A DNA stretch of 64,000 nucleotides, taken from positions 1 to 64,000 of the forward strand of contig NZ_SJSL01000007.1 in NCBI RefSeq assembly GCF_004331695.1. The letters are read 5' to 3'. The translations under genes were made by a program, and so were the position numbers. Shown here piece by piece: positions 25,719 through 35,344 of this stretch. Source of the DNA: Pedobacter psychroterrae. GTDB taxonomy: Bacteria > Bacteroidota > Bacteroidia > Sphingobacteriales > Sphingobacteriaceae. Numbering within the stretch: the stretch's first letter is position 1; each line of letters begins with the position of its first letter. A model generated the notes under the pieces. The model saw nothing but the letters and a program-made list of their open reading frames with translations, ran no database searches and was not told where the DNA came from.

Positions 25719-26831
25719 TTATTTAAATACAGTTTCCAGCTTCTTTTCCAGTGCATCTCCCCGAAGATCTTTAGCAATGATCTTACCTTCTGCATCTACA
25801 AGAAAACTAGTAGGAATAGATTTAATTCCATATTCTGCAGCGAGGTCACTTTTCCATCCTTTTAGGTCAGATGCATGCAACCATGTAAGTTGATCGGCCT
25901 CTATGGCCTTCAACCAGTTAGCCTTTTTGTCATCCAGCGATATGCCGATTATTTCAAAGCCTTTATCATGATATTTAGTATAAGCTTTTACCAGGTTTGG
26001 ATTTTCTTTTCTGCATGGCACACACCATGAAGCCCAGAAATCTACCAGAACCACTTTGCCTTTCAACGAAGCCAGACTCAGCGGTTTTCCGTTTTGATCC
26101 GGTAATGTAAAACTTGGACTAACACCAATTCCTGTTTTGGCAGCAATCCTCAATGCCTCGCCCAACTGTAGACCATATGTCGAGTTCTTAGCTGCAGGAG
26201 CTAAAGCAGCGTACGTACTTTTTGCCTTTTCAGGATTTGGGTAATTGATGAACCGGTCTATAATGATGAAAGGCACCATTGGCGAGGAAGGATATTTCTT
26301 TACAAAAACCTCTACGGAATCAACTAAGCGCTGGTTCAGCTTTTCAAATTCGGCATCTACGTAGCTCCGGTCCTTGTTGGCTGATTTAGAAACACTATCA
26401 GATATTTTATACAGTACGCCTGCCCTTGCAGTGATTGCACTCCAGGCCTTGCCCCACTCCTTCCATACCGGAAGATGTTTGGCCCCTTTGATTTCAGCTT
26501 CTTTCAGGTTATCGACATTGCCCGTGATGGTGATTTTCTCCCCTGCATCTACCGGAAAGCCTATGAATCTGTTCTTTCCGAAGCGCAGGCCATAAAACAA
26601 AGCGCCCGGAGTAGTTCCTTTATAAGTAAACTCGCCATTTTTTGCCTGGACGGAATCAGCGATTTCCTGGCCCTTATACTGAGTAGAGAGCAGGACCATT
26701 TGGTCGGCCAGTCCATCCAGTTTACCAGTGATGGTGAAAGGTTTTTGGGTTTGGGCAGTCACAGTGCCCGCTAAAATTAGCGGGCTGACTGCTGCAAGAA
26801 GTGCTGTTTTGATCAATGATTTTAAATTCAT
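25719..26831 (-). CDS. Periplasmic TlpA-family protein (DUF4369 + thioredoxin)
   Basis: Protein of 370 residues with a signal peptide (about 1-26, ending GTVTAQ), a DUF4369-like domain (about 30-125) and a thioredoxin domain (about 235-370) with WASWCVPC (Cys270 and Cys273). Its C-terminus (SIPTSFLVDAEGKIIAKDLRGDALEKKL) is closer to the TlpA at 17189 than to its direct neighbour, so the pair is probably not a recent tandem copy. It sits 24 bp after the PKD-like lipoprotein gene within the operon. Confidence 0.9.
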   Translation of the reverse strand: MNLKSLIKTALLAAVSPLILAGTVTAQTQKPFTITGKLDGLADQMVLLSTQYKGQEIADSVQAKNGEFTYKGTTPGALFYGLRFGKNRFIGFPVDAGEKITITGNVDNLKEAEIKGAKHLPVWKEWGKAWSAITARAGVLYKISDSVSKSANKDRSYVDAEFEKLNQRLVDSVEVFVKKYPSSPMVPFIIIDRFINYPNPEKAKSTYAALAPAAKNSTYGLQLGEALRIAAKTGIGVSPSFTLPDQNGKPLSLASLKGKVVLVDFWASWCVPCRKENPNLVKAYTKYHDKGFEIIGISLDDKKANWLKAIEADQLTWLHASDLKGWKSDLAAEYGIKSIPTSFLVDAEGKIIAKDLRGDALEKKLETVFK

Positions 26832-26855
26832 ATTAATAAGTATAGGTGCTGAATT

Positions 26856-28397
26856 TTAATATTTATAAGCTACGTCTACAATTTTGGTGAAGCCTGTAAA
26901 AGTATGCGAAGCTGATCCAAGGTCTCCCACATTATTGATAGTGAAGAAATACAACTTACCTTCCGTACCATTCCAGGTGGCGACTACCAATCTTGCTCCG
27001 GTTCTGTCCGACGAATACTTCGCATATTTTATCGCGGTAATTTGTTCTGAAGCAGCGAAGCTGTAGGACTCCGTAGTAGTATTGGAACTGGTTTCGTATT
27101 TCTGAACCTTATTTGCCAAGCCGTAGTAGATGTGCGGGGTGGTGGTTGAACCCGCTGCCGCAGTATAATTCACGAATCCAGGTGCATTCATCTGTGTTTT
27201 ACTCAGTGTAATGATCGGAGCCGAAGTAGTACTCTCTGTCTTGTACTTGTACAGATATGGCTGATTATTGTCAGATTTCATTACTGCATTGATGGTTTTG
27301 ACCACATCCGCAGAATCCTGAAAGATCATGGTCATGCCTACGTTGTTCATGTCGAAGGCATCAACACTACTGGCGGCTGACGGAAATGCTTCGAGAGAAC
27401 CTGCAACTGGTGTTGGGCTGTAACCTCTGATGTAAAAGAATCTCTTTGAGAGATTGTCATACACTACGGCCGGGTAGGTATTGCCTCCGCTGGCGAATGG
27501 TGCAAGTTCATAATTTTGTGTACCTGAGGGGGTCAATGCGATATCACCCCATTTTTTTACACCAGGGAATCCCCCAACAAGATTTGAATGCGCTTTGCCA
27601 TTATTTATAGCAATGCCTAAAATTGCACTTCTGTTTGCGCTGTTTAATGTTCCACTTGTGAAGTTCATGACAGATGGTTTAATAACCGGAGGCGCACTGA
27701 AAAACAAAAATGAATAGTCAAACTTTTTGGTCATTGTCAGAAAATTATATTCCTGACTTCCATTATCTGCAAGGATATACATACGCTTGCCACTTGCTGA
27801 TATATCTTCCGTAATACTAAATGGCACAATCTCAATTTTCTTAGGACCTGTCAGCACCGTAGTATTTCTATCCGTATAAATGCCATGCTCAACTGTATAG
27901 TCAGGGAAAACAAAGGAAAGATCGCCTTTTCCGGCTTTATCTTCCAGTACCACCCAACCTGTACCATATTTATTCGCGATCAATAATCTGTAGTTTAAAA
28001 AGGAACTTAGGCCCGTAGATTTTTCAGTTACGGTTAGCCGCAGCAAATAGTTTTGCCCAAGGGTAAATGATTCACCACTCACAGTATACTTTAATTCATA
28101 CTCATTACCAATGCTGAACCTGGGTAAGGTATAATTGCTGGATGGAGAATTGTCATATACCGTCCAACTGAAGGTGAGGTCGTCCATGTTGTTTTTCATG
28201 GACTGTGACAAGGTCGGCTTCAGATTCAGAACATCACCCTGAAAAATATTGATTACAGTTCCGGTTTTAGGATCTGACAAACCAACTTTGTTCTGTTCTA
28301 AAAGTCCATCTGTACTTTCATCTTTATGGCAGCCAGACAGAACCAATAACCCTGACAGCAGCACTATACCTATTATATTTTTATATATTATCTTCAT
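26856..28397 (-). CDS. PKD-like family surface lipoprotein
   Basis: Lipoprotein of 513 residues with lipobox Cys23 (LVLSGC). Residues about 45-150 form Ig/PKD-like beta repeats (DLTFSWTVYDNSP, YLLRLTVTEKSTGLSS), and the rest is beta-rich like a propeller or sandwich. It matches the PKD-like proteins found after SusD and DUF4843 genes in Bacteroidota uptake operons. It is likely a surface substrate-binding component. The ligand is unknown; the family name rests on the N-terminal repeats and gene order. Confidence 0.75.
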   Translation of the reverse strand: MKIIYKNIIGIVLLSGLLVLSGCHKDESTDGLLEQNKVGLSDPKTGTVINIFQGDVLNLKPTLSQSMKNNMDDLTFSWTVYDNSPSSNYTLPRFSIGNEYELKYTVSGESFTLGQNYLLRLTVTEKSTGLSSFLNYRLLIANKYGTGWVVLEDKAGKGDLSFVFPDYTVEHGIYTDRNTTVLTGPKKIEIVPFSITEDISASGKRMYILADNGSQEYNFLTMTKKFDYSFLFFSAPPVIKPSVMNFTSGTLNSANRSAILGIAINNGKAHSNLVGGFPGVKKWGDIALTPSGTQNYELAPFASGGNTYPAVVYDNLSKRFFYIRGYSPTPVAGSLEAFPSAASSVDAFDMNNVGMTMIFQDSADVVKTINAVMKSDNNQPYLYKYKTESTTSAPIITLSKTQMNAPGFVNYTAAAGSTTTPHIYYGLANKVQKYETSSNTTTESYSFAASEQITAIKYAKYSSDRTGARLVVATWNGTEGKLYFFTINNVGDLGSASHTFTGFTKIVDVAYKY

Positions 28398-28420
28398 TTC
28401 AATATCTTTTAATGTATTCG

Positions 28421-29110
28421 TTAAGGAAAAACTACCCGTTCGTTATTTTCATCAAACAAATCGCCAAACTGCTGATTGTAAACCAACAGTGCATTTTTGG
28501 CACGCTGGGACATAAACCTTGAATCTGCGGGAAAAGGAAAGGAATTCCATTCCGTGCGACCCGTTGCCTCCAACAAGAACCTGAATTTAACTTGAGAATA
28601 AGACCCGAAATATGGCGCCCAGGCACTGTCCCAGATAGTGGGCTTGGATAAAATATCGCTAATGCTGAGCTTGTACCTCAATCTTCCCAGATATCCCAAC
28701 TTGAAATCCTCATTTTCTTTGATATCCAAGATCACGGTTACCGTACTATCTTTTAATCCTACTTTACGATATACATAAATAGGCACTATAGCACTGTATT
28801 CATTTGCTTTTACCACAGCCGGGCCAACACTGTAATGATAACCAGGCTTTGCCGTTGCTCCAGCTCTTGGTTCGAGTTTTATCGTACGGTCCTGAGCTGC
28901 CGCAGTGCCTATAATCCGGTACTCTACGTTGATAGTATCCTTTACCACATTTACAGGTACGGTTGCAAAAGTAAAAACCGTACTGTCTACACGGTCGTAA
29001 ACATATATAGATGGCTGTTCATTATACATTAGTTGTTTATCCTTAGCGCAAGAAGCCAATATTACCGGTAATGCGATCAGAAGTCCTATATTTTTGATTG
29101 ATAATTTCAT
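28421..29110 (-). CDS. DUF4843 family lipoprotein
   Basis: Lipoprotein of 229 residues with lipobox Cys21 (VILASC). It has the DUF4843 pattern: an N-terminal MYNEQPSIYVYD segment, Calx-beta/Ig-like strands (TVPVNVVKDTINVEYRIIG, VPIYVYRKVGLKDSTVTVIL) and a C-terminal helical part (RFMSQRAKNALLVYN). DUF4843 proteins accompany SusCD pairs and are thought to be surface accessory proteins. It lies 10 bp after susD and 23 bp before the PKD-like gene. Confidence 0.82.
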   Translation of the reverse strand: MKLSIKNIGLLIALPVILASCAKDKQLMYNEQPSIYVYDRVDSTVFTFATVPVNVVKDTINVEYRIIGTAAAQDRTIKLEPRAGATAKPGYHYSVGPAVVKANEYSAIVPIYVYRKVGLKDSTVTVILDIKENEDFKLGYLGRLRYKLSISDILSKPTIWDSAWAPYFGSYSQVKFRFLLEATGRTEWNSFPFPADSRFMSQRAKNALLVYNQQFGDLFDENNERVVFP

Positions 29111-29120
29111 GTTTTTCTAA

Positions 29121-30605
29121 TTAATTGACACCCGATGAACCAAACTCAAGCTCTCCATTTGGCAATGGAAGCACATATTTCTCACGCGTAAGCGGATTTG
29201 CAGAACCATTAGGTATGTTTATGATGTTCTTGCGCTTGTAATAATACCAGAGCTGGCCCTCTGCGTAAAACTCCTTTCTATATTCCGCCATAATCTCGGC
29301 ATCGAACAGCGCCTGAGTGGCAGGAACAGCTATTTCCGGGATTAGTCGGCGTTTGCGCACTTCATTCAGGTAAACAGTACCCTCAGCAAGGCTGGGAGAT
29401 GCTTCCGCTGCTATGTAATACATTTCTGGCAGGCGGATGGCAGGAATTAAGCGCTGCTTTACGTTGGTCGACTTATCGCTATAATATTTCTTAGTATACA
29501 CGATACTGGCGTTAATCTCGTTCCAAATGCTTCTTGAAGCCCCTACCTTGCGGATATCGGTGCCATATCCTGGAAGGGTGGCCTGGAAAGTTGATTCCAA
29601 ACTGCTTCTGGTAGTGTAGAAATCGGTTATGTCGATATTTACCACCGTTGAATTGGCTATTTTGAAAGATTCATCTGCCAGTTTCTTCAATTCAGATACA
29701 TAGAATGAAAAAATATGCTCAGGAGTGAACGTAAGATCTGACTGATCACTTGTTTGATCAACCACCAAGGTAGCAGGATTGATAAAACTAAACTTACCGC
29801 CCTGTATCACTTCCAATGCGTACTTAAGTGCATTGGGTTTATCACCTTTATATTGATATAACCTGGCCAGTGTAGCTTTTACAGCCCAGTAGTTGAGGTG
29901 ATTTTGCCTGAACATTAAAAATAGATCAGCGCTGGTACTTCCCTGATTGAAGGCGATCTGGTCTATGTTCTGATTGCTGGATAGCAGCTCTTCGGCCTTT
30001 TTTAGGTCAGTCTCACAAAGGTCCAGGTAATCCTTTAGCGGAATCCGGTTCTCCGGGGAAACCTTATATTCTCTCATATAAGCTAACGAATTTGTAGATG
30101 CATTTGCCCCTTCATTATATGTATCAGCGAATAGCCTTACCAGATCGAAATGAAGGAAAGCCCTCATTCCAAGCGCTTCGCCTTCCACGATCTTGAGTGT
30201 TGATTCATCCAATACCCCATTACCTACATTCTTCAATAAGTAGTTTGCCTGGGCGATGGCCGAATAAGTGTTGCTAAACATTGCATCAACTCGCTTTTGC
30301 GCAATCGAATCTCTATACTGGTAACGAACAATGGCATTATAAGGACCATTTGTAAGTCCCGAATATTGCTGTGCAAACATGTCCAGCGCACCAAAACTCA
30401 TGTTCCTTCCGTAACCATCCACAGTCGCAGCTTTCTGGTAAACACCAAATAGTGCATCAGTAAAACCCTGACTATTGCTAAACTGTACTTCCTCTTTTAT
30501 CTGTGTTTTCGGACTCACATCCAGCCATTTATTGCAGGATGCGAAAAAAGCGATCGCAGCGAACAACGTGGCGGTTAGTATATATTTTGATTTTATAGTT
30601 CTCAT
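29121..30605 (-). CDS. SusD/RagB family nutrient-binding lipoprotein
   Basis: Surface lipoprotein of 494 residues, lipobox Cys24 (FFASC). It shows the SusD start motif NKWLDVSPKTQIKEEVQFSNSQGFTDALFGVY and a conserved helical segment ALGMRAFLHFDLVRLFAD. It ends ANPLTREKYVLPLPNGEL, and its companions (DUF4843, PKD-like, TlpA) place it in the RagB-like branch. It closes the SusC channel encoded 27 bp upstream. Confidence 0.92.
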   Translation of the reverse strand: MRTIKSKYILTATLFAAIAFFASCNKWLDVSPKTQIKEEVQFSNSQGFTDALFGVYQKAATVDGYGRNMSFGALDMFAQQYSGLTNGPYNAIVRYQYRDSIAQKRVDAMFSNTYSAIAQANYLLKNVGNGVLDESTLKIVEGEALGMRAFLHFDLVRLFADTYNEGANASTNSLAYMREYKVSPENRIPLKDYLDLCETDLKKAEELLSSNQNIDQIAFNQGSTSADLFLMFRQNHLNYWAVKATLARLYQYKGDKPNALKYALEVIQGGKFSFINPATLVVDQTSDQSDLTFTPEHIFSFYVSELKKLADESFKIANSTVVNIDITDFYTTRSSLESTFQATLPGYGTDIRKVGASRSIWNEINASIVYTKKYYSDKSTNVKQRLIPAIRLPEMYYIAAEASPSLAEGTVYLNEVRKRRLIPEIAVPATQALFDAEIMAEYRKEFYAEGQLWYYYKRKNIINIPNGSANPLTREKYVLPLPNGELEFGSSGVN

Positions 30606-30632
30606 CTTATTACTTATTTATCTATGCCGAGA

Positions 30633-33600
30633 TTAAAATGCTGTCTGTAATTGCAAAGTATAGGAATGACTGAATGGATAGTCTAATCCGCGTTCGCGTT
30701 TGATGGTTGAGGATCTGAAAATATCGCTGCCAAACAAGGTGATCTTAGTGTTTTGCAAACCAATTTTCTTGTTTAGCTTATCAGAGAAACGGTAGTAAAC
30801 AGAGGCGCTCTCTCCTGCTATGAAACTATTTTTCTGAACAAACCTGGAGGAAGCAAAGGTTCTGGGCGTGTTCAAACGTGTGCCGGTATTATCTAAGATT
30901 CCCTTAAAGAAAGCAATGTCACCAGACTGGGTCCATCTTTCATTATACACCCTTCTGTCCACATTGTAATAGTTTACATTCACATTTTCTACTCTGTCAA
31001 TAAGTGTCTGGTTATAAGCATCGCCCCCGATATTGAACCTGATGTACACATTGAAACCTATCCCTTTAATTTCCATATTGGTTCCAAAAGTTCCCTGCAA
31101 ATCCGGTGTAGCATCACCTACAATTCGTTGGTCAGCCGGATTGTAAATGGTGGTTTTATCTCCATTTAAAGTTTCAAAGATTTCGTTACCAGAAGCAGGG
31201 TCAATACCCAAGGATTTTACTGCCCAGATGGCATTTTTAGACTGTCCCTCAGCGTATCGAGGCAAAGGTGTAGTTGAATTGACAGTATTTGACCTGTTGT
31301 TCAATGCCTCAATCGTACTGGAGATTTTCTCAATCTTGTTGGTTACGTGGAAAAGATTTGCAAAAACAGACCAGTTATTTCTGTTTGCCGGGTTGGCAAT
31401 CAGGTTATACCGTCCGTATAATTCATATCCTTTATTCACTACATCACCCATATTGTCGTAGTATCCGCCAAATCCGGTTGATGGTGCGCTGCTGATAAAG
31501 GCAATACTTCCTTTCGTGCGCTCATTAAAATAATTGGCCGTCAAAGAGAAACGATCAAAGCTCACATCCAAACCGATATTGTTCTTCAAGGTTTTTTGCC
31601 AGGCTAGGGCAGCGTTTCCGAATCCTAAAAGGTACGAAGCAATGACGCCACGGTACTCACGATCGGTAAAATACTGACTGGTAGATACGCCTTTGAAACT
31701 TTCGAAGCTCTCTGAACCGGTAGTACCAACGGTATACCTAAGTCTAAATTCGCTAAGTGCGTCTACGTCTGCAAGGAAAGCTTCATTTTTAATGTTCCAT
31801 CCGGCGCCTAATGACCAGAATGGTGCATATCTGCGATCAGAACCAAATAGCGAAGAACCATCTAAACGGTAGGTAGCATCAAATAGATACCTGTTGTCGA
31901 AGGAATAAGCCCCTCTAACCAGCGTACCAATAGACCTCACAATCCCTTCCGTTCCTGTAGGCTTACCACCTGCAGGGTACTGATTGCCTAAAATCAGTTG
32001 ATCCAGATTTGGATTTGGAAATCCTTCTACTCTGATCTGCTGCGTATCGTAAGAGTTTTCTTTTACGTTCAAGGTAGCTGAAGCAGACAAGAAGTGCTTA
32101 CCAAAGGTTTTGTTTGCTTCACCAGTAAGGAATCCCTCCAAGCGTTGGTTTTTACCAGTTCCTCTGGTGTAAGATCCTTTTTCAAAAGTAGGCTTCGCAG
32201 CAAACGAACTGTGCTGAGCAGGCAGGAAGATGTCTGACTGGTCATTCTGAATTGTATAAGCTATACGGCCGGTTAATCGCAGCCATTCTTTTGCCTGCCA
32301 ACGGGTTTCAAAGTTGTTGGTAATCGCAGTGAATTTGTTCTCGTCTCTTATATTTAACGAAGCATTGTACAATGGATTTACCGGTCTGCCGGTATATCCG
32401 TTCAGGTTGTTGAAGTTATCAAAGTTGGTCAGTCTTCCCCCATTGATTGGGTCAGTAACGTCTTCCAGATATACTTTAAAGCTTCCGTCTGCATTGTATG
32501 GGCTCCAGTAAGGATTAAGTTGTGTATACTGAGTAAACGAACCATAAGGTGAATTATTTGCCTTATTGAACGTCAGCGTAAGATCATTTCTGAACTGGAA
32601 ATTCTTCAACCTGTAGGAAAGAAATGAATTGGCCGTAGTGGTATTACGGTCAGAACTTTTCATTACGCCCGTCTTCTGGTCATAGGTCATGTTCAATCCA
32701 TAAGATACCGCATCAGCACCACCCTCTACATATAGATTGTGTTTTTGTCCTATACCCGTCCGTACAGGTTTTGCAATCCAGTCAGTATTTACACCTTGTT
32801 GAACAGCTAATAGTCTGGATTGTCTGTAGTAATCCATCTGGTCTTGCCTGAAATTGAAGGAGTCGTAGAAGGTTCTGGAACGATCTTCCAACTCAAACTT
32901 TTCGCGGGCATCTAGTAAATCATATCCACTTAGATCAGGAGCTTCAACAGACATGTTTGCGTTGTAGGATACCCTCAACTGACCGTCAACCGGTCTGATC
33001 ATTTCGATTACAATCACCCCATTGGCACCTCTGGATCCATAAATGGCAGTTGCACCCGCATCTTTTAAGATAGTAACGCTGGCAATTCGGTTCATATCCA
33101 GGTCATTGATCCTCTGTAAGGTTGTCTCGAAGCCATCCAAAATAAACAAGGGCGAATTGGGAGCCGGCTGGTAGTTGAAGGGATTGCTCACAGTAGCCTG
33201 GCTTATGTCCACCAAAGTATTACCACCCCTAAGGACTACATCAGGAAGTACGTTAGGATTTGAACCCATATTCAGGTTTTCAGGAAGCTGGAAGGAAGGA
33301 TCAAGCGACTTTAGTGCCGACAGTACATTGTTATTAGAAACTTTGGATAATTCCTGGGCATTAAATGTTCTGGCTGCTCCGGTGAAAGTAGACTTATTCT
33401 GGCTAAAGATCCCCGTTACCACTACACCTTTCAGTGACTGGGCAGACTCTTGGAGTCTGATTTCAAGCACTGGTTTTGTAATGGTTATTTCCTGCGTTTC
33501 ATAACCAATATAGCTGATTAACAAGACATCATCAATCGCTGCGTTGATCCTGAAGTTTCCACGATCATCGGTTAGCACCTTAGCTTGTCCGCCTTTCAGC

Positions 33601-34097
33601 GCCACCGTAGCCCCCGGAATTCTGTCTTTAGTCTTCGCGTCAAAAACAGTTCCTGTAATCATTTGAAATTTCTCTACAGGAACTAGATTAACTGCTTTCT
33701 CAGTAGCTCTGGTAATCAGGATCCGGTCGTCAATTTGCTTGAAAGTAAGCTGAGAGCCGGCCAATAAGGACTTTACAAGGTTCTGAACACTAGTTGTTCC
33801 AGAGTTGTAGGTAAGGTTATCTATGTTCTTTACATCAGAAGTCCTGTAAAGAAAACGAAATGGGGTACTACTTTCTATCTTCTTGATCGCACTGATCAGA
33901 TCTTCGTTCTCCAGTTTTATGCTTACGTTAACATTTTCCATTCCCTGGCCCTTTGCCCCTGAAGAAGCTACTACCTGGAGTGAAACTGTGGCAACGAAGC
34001 AAATAAGTAGTGTGATACGCATACAGTATATTAAGAAGTTGGGGTATTTCCGGAAAATAGAATCTCCGTTTCTTGCTGCATCTGCAGAAAAATTCAT
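30633..34097 (-). CDS. SusC/RagA TonB-dependent transporter with STN domain
   Basis: Outer-membrane transporter of 1154 residues. After a signal segment (about 20-50) come an STN domain (about 55-130), a carboxypeptidase-regulatory-like domain (about 145-225), a TonB plug (about 240-370, with AIYGSRGANGVIVIEM) and a barrel ending YTLQLQTAF. The STN domain fits control through the fecR/sigma pair upstream. The company of DUF4843, PKD-like and TlpA proteins, and the peptide use of the prototype RagAB, make a peptide or protein-derived substrate possible, but nothing in this sequence fixes it. Confidence 0.92.
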   Translation of the reverse strand: MNFSADAARNGDSIFRKYPNFLIYCMRITLLICFVATVSLQVVASSGAKGQGMENVNVSIKLENEDLISAIKKIESSTPFRFLYRTSDVKNIDNLTYNSGTTSVQNLVKSLLAGSQLTFKQIDDRILITRATEKAVNLVPVEKFQMITGTVFDAKTKDRIPGATVALKGGQAKVLTDDRGNFRINAAIDDVLLISYIGYETQEITITKPVLEIRLQESAQSLKGVVVTGIFSQNKSTFTGAARTFNAQELSKVSNNNVLSALKSLDPSFQLPENLNMGSNPNVLPDVVLRGGNTLVDISQATVSNPFNYQPAPNSPLFILDGFETTLQRINDLDMNRIASVTILKDAGATAIYGSRGANGVIVIEMIRPVDGQLRVSYNANMSVEAPDLSGYDLLDAREKFELEDRSRTFYDSFNFRQDQMDYYRQSRLLAVQQGVNTDWIAKPVRTGIGQKHNLYVEGGADAVSYGLNMTYDQKTGVMKSSDRNTTTANSFLSYRLKNFQFRNDLTLTFNKANNSPYGSFTQYTQLNPYWSPYNADGSFKVYLEDVTDPINGGRLTNFDNFNNLNGYTGRPVNPLYNASLNIRDENKFTAITNNFETRWQAKEWLRLTGRIAYTIQNDQSDIFLPAQHSSFAAKPTFEKGSYTRGTGKNQRLEGFLTGEANKTFGKHFLSASATLNVKENSYDTQQIRVEGFPNPNLDQLILGNQYPAGGKPTGTEGIVRSIGTLVRGAYSFDNRYLFDATYRLDGSSLFGSDRRYAPFWSLGAGWNIKNEAFLADVDALSEFRLRYTVGTTGSESFESFKGVSTSQYFTDREYRGVIASYLLGFGNAALAWQKTLKNNIGLDVSFDRFSLTANYFNERTKGSIAFISSAPSTGFGGYYDNMGDVVNKGYELYGRYNLIANPANRNNWSVFANLFHVTNKIEKISSTIEALNNRSNTVNSTTPLPRYAEGQSKNAIWAVKSLGIDPASGNEIFETLNGDKTTIYNPADQRIVGDATPDLQGTFGTNMEIKGIGFNVYIRFNIGGDAYNQTLIDRVENVNVNYYNVDRRVYNERWTQSGDIAFFKGILDNTGTRLNTPRTFASSRFVQKNSFIAGESASVYYRFSDKLNKKIGLQNTKITLFGSDIFRSSTIKRERGLDYPFSHSYTLQLQTAF

Positions 34098-34149
34098 ATT
34101 TTAGTTTTTTAATGTGATTACTAAACTCTTTGCTTGGAATTACATGACA

Positions 34150-34235
34150 AGACCCCTCATTCTAAATGAGTTGTCTATTAGGTAAGGTAAATTAACCGGT
34201 ACTCGTAATACTGATTAATGACCTTACCTTTTTTT
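34150..34235 (+). ncRNA. Candidate antisense small RNA in the susC leader (locus 2)
   Basis: Inferred rightward RNA in the 177-bp gap between fecR and susC. A small hairpin (CTCATT-CTA-AATGAG, 34156-34170) is followed by a rightward terminator (34180-34235). This repeats the layout at locus 1 with different sequence. No exact -7 element was found, so the 5' end is approximate and the call is weaker than at locus 1. Confidence 0.3.
34180..34235 (+). terminator. Rightward terminator between fecR and susC (locus 2)
   Basis: Stem AGGTAAGGT (34180-34188) / ACCTTACCT (34221-34229), with an inner ATTAA/TTAAT pair (34191-34195 and 34215-34219), then a T-run to 34235. The T-run lies on the + strand although all nearby genes are on the minus strand. 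Confidence 0.55.
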
Positions 34236-34274
34236 ATGTTGAGTTTTTCTGTATGTAGAATTTCTTCATGTGGT

Positions 34275-35264
34275 TTATTGGTTTAAAGGTTTAATGGATA
34301 TAGTTTTATTTTTATTGTCAATAGTGTAGGTGGCACCGATAAAAGCGCAGATACTTTTAATAAATGATTCCGGAGATTCTTTAATACGCATAGAATACGT
34401 GAAGGTTGCTTTGTTTAATTCAGGATCATCCACTGATATCTGATATCCAAACTGATCTTCCAGCCTTGATTTAGCATCGGCAAGGGAAACATCATCAAAC
34501 TCCAAATCGGATTTGTTCCATGACAATTCCTTTACTGCATCAACCATTTTTCTGCTGATTATAGAATCACCTGCATTAAACACAACTTGCATGTTCTTTT
34601 TTAAGTAGGTAACCCAGCCAGTCTTCGAGCCGATCACTTCTACCATTCCTCTTATTACATTAATCTTCACCTTGCCTGATCCAGGAACAGCGGTAACGTC
34701 AAAAGCCGTCCCCATAACTCTGGTTCTCACAGTTCCCGAATAAATAATAAACGGCTTCATGCGATTGTGTGCAATATCAAAAAAAGCTTTTCCCTCCAGT
34801 TCAACTTCTCTGGTGTATTTCTTGTTGAAAGCTTGTAAAAGTGTAAGCTTACTACCTTTTTCAAGGATCACAATACTTCCGTCGGGTAGTTTGACCATTT
34901 TGTTCTCAATCCCCGAAGCTTCAAATATTTCATCTTTGGGAGATTCAGTAGACTTATTACCGACTATTTGAGGCTTATCAACTTCAGCCGAAACATCATT
35001 TCTCAATTTATAAACAAACAGTATTGCCAGCAATACAGCAGCTGCCACAGAAGCCCACCTGACCAGGGGAACAATGCTTCGTTTTGGCCTCTTAATGCCA
35101 TTCCATATTTCTTCCTTTGCATCCGATAGCTGCCCATCAGATGGGCGACTGTCTGTCTGCTTCAATTCATTCAGGTACCACCCCTCTACAATTGCCTTTT
35201 CTTCTTCTGTGCAATTACCGGCTGTATACCTTTCAAAAAGGTCTTTAGAAAAACTGTTCTTCAT
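34275..35264 (-). CDS. FecR-family anti-sigma/sensor protein
   Basis: Regulator of 329 residues with a cytoplasmic sigma-binding region (about 1-65), one membrane span (about 70-88, WASVAAAVLLAILFVYKL), a FecR domain (about 115-215: KLPDGSIVILEKGSKLTL, GTAFDVTAVPGSG) and a C-terminal STN-like DUF4974 domain (about 260-329). It links the STN domain of the SusC encoded downstream to the sigma factor encoded 80 bp upstream. Confidence 0.92.
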   Translation of the reverse strand: MKNSFSKDLFERYTAGNCTEEEKAIVEGWYLNELKQTDSRPSDGQLSDAKEEIWNGIKRPKRSIVPLVRWASVAAAVLLAILFVYKLRNDVSAEVDKPQIVGNKSTESPKDEIFEASGIENKMVKLPDGSIVILEKGSKLTLLQAFNKKYTREVELEGKAFFDIAHNRMKPFIIYSGTVRTRVMGTAFDVTAVPGSGKVKINVIRGMVEVIGSKTGWVTYLKKNMQVVFNAGDSIISRKMVDAVKELSWNKSDLEFDDVSLADAKSRLEDQFGYQISVDDPELNKATFTYSMRIKESPESFIKSICAFIGATYTIDNKNKTISIKPLNQ

Positions 35265-35344
35265 TTTGTTTCGTCAATAAAAGCATACTGCTTTTATATA
35301 TGTCGGTCATGAAGCCCTTTGGTAGTAGAAGAAAATGGAATAAA

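Noticed and set aside
24525..26831. A recent tandem duplication of the two TlpA genes.
   Set aside because: The proteins share only family-level similarity, and one of them is closer at its C-terminus to the TlpA at 17189.
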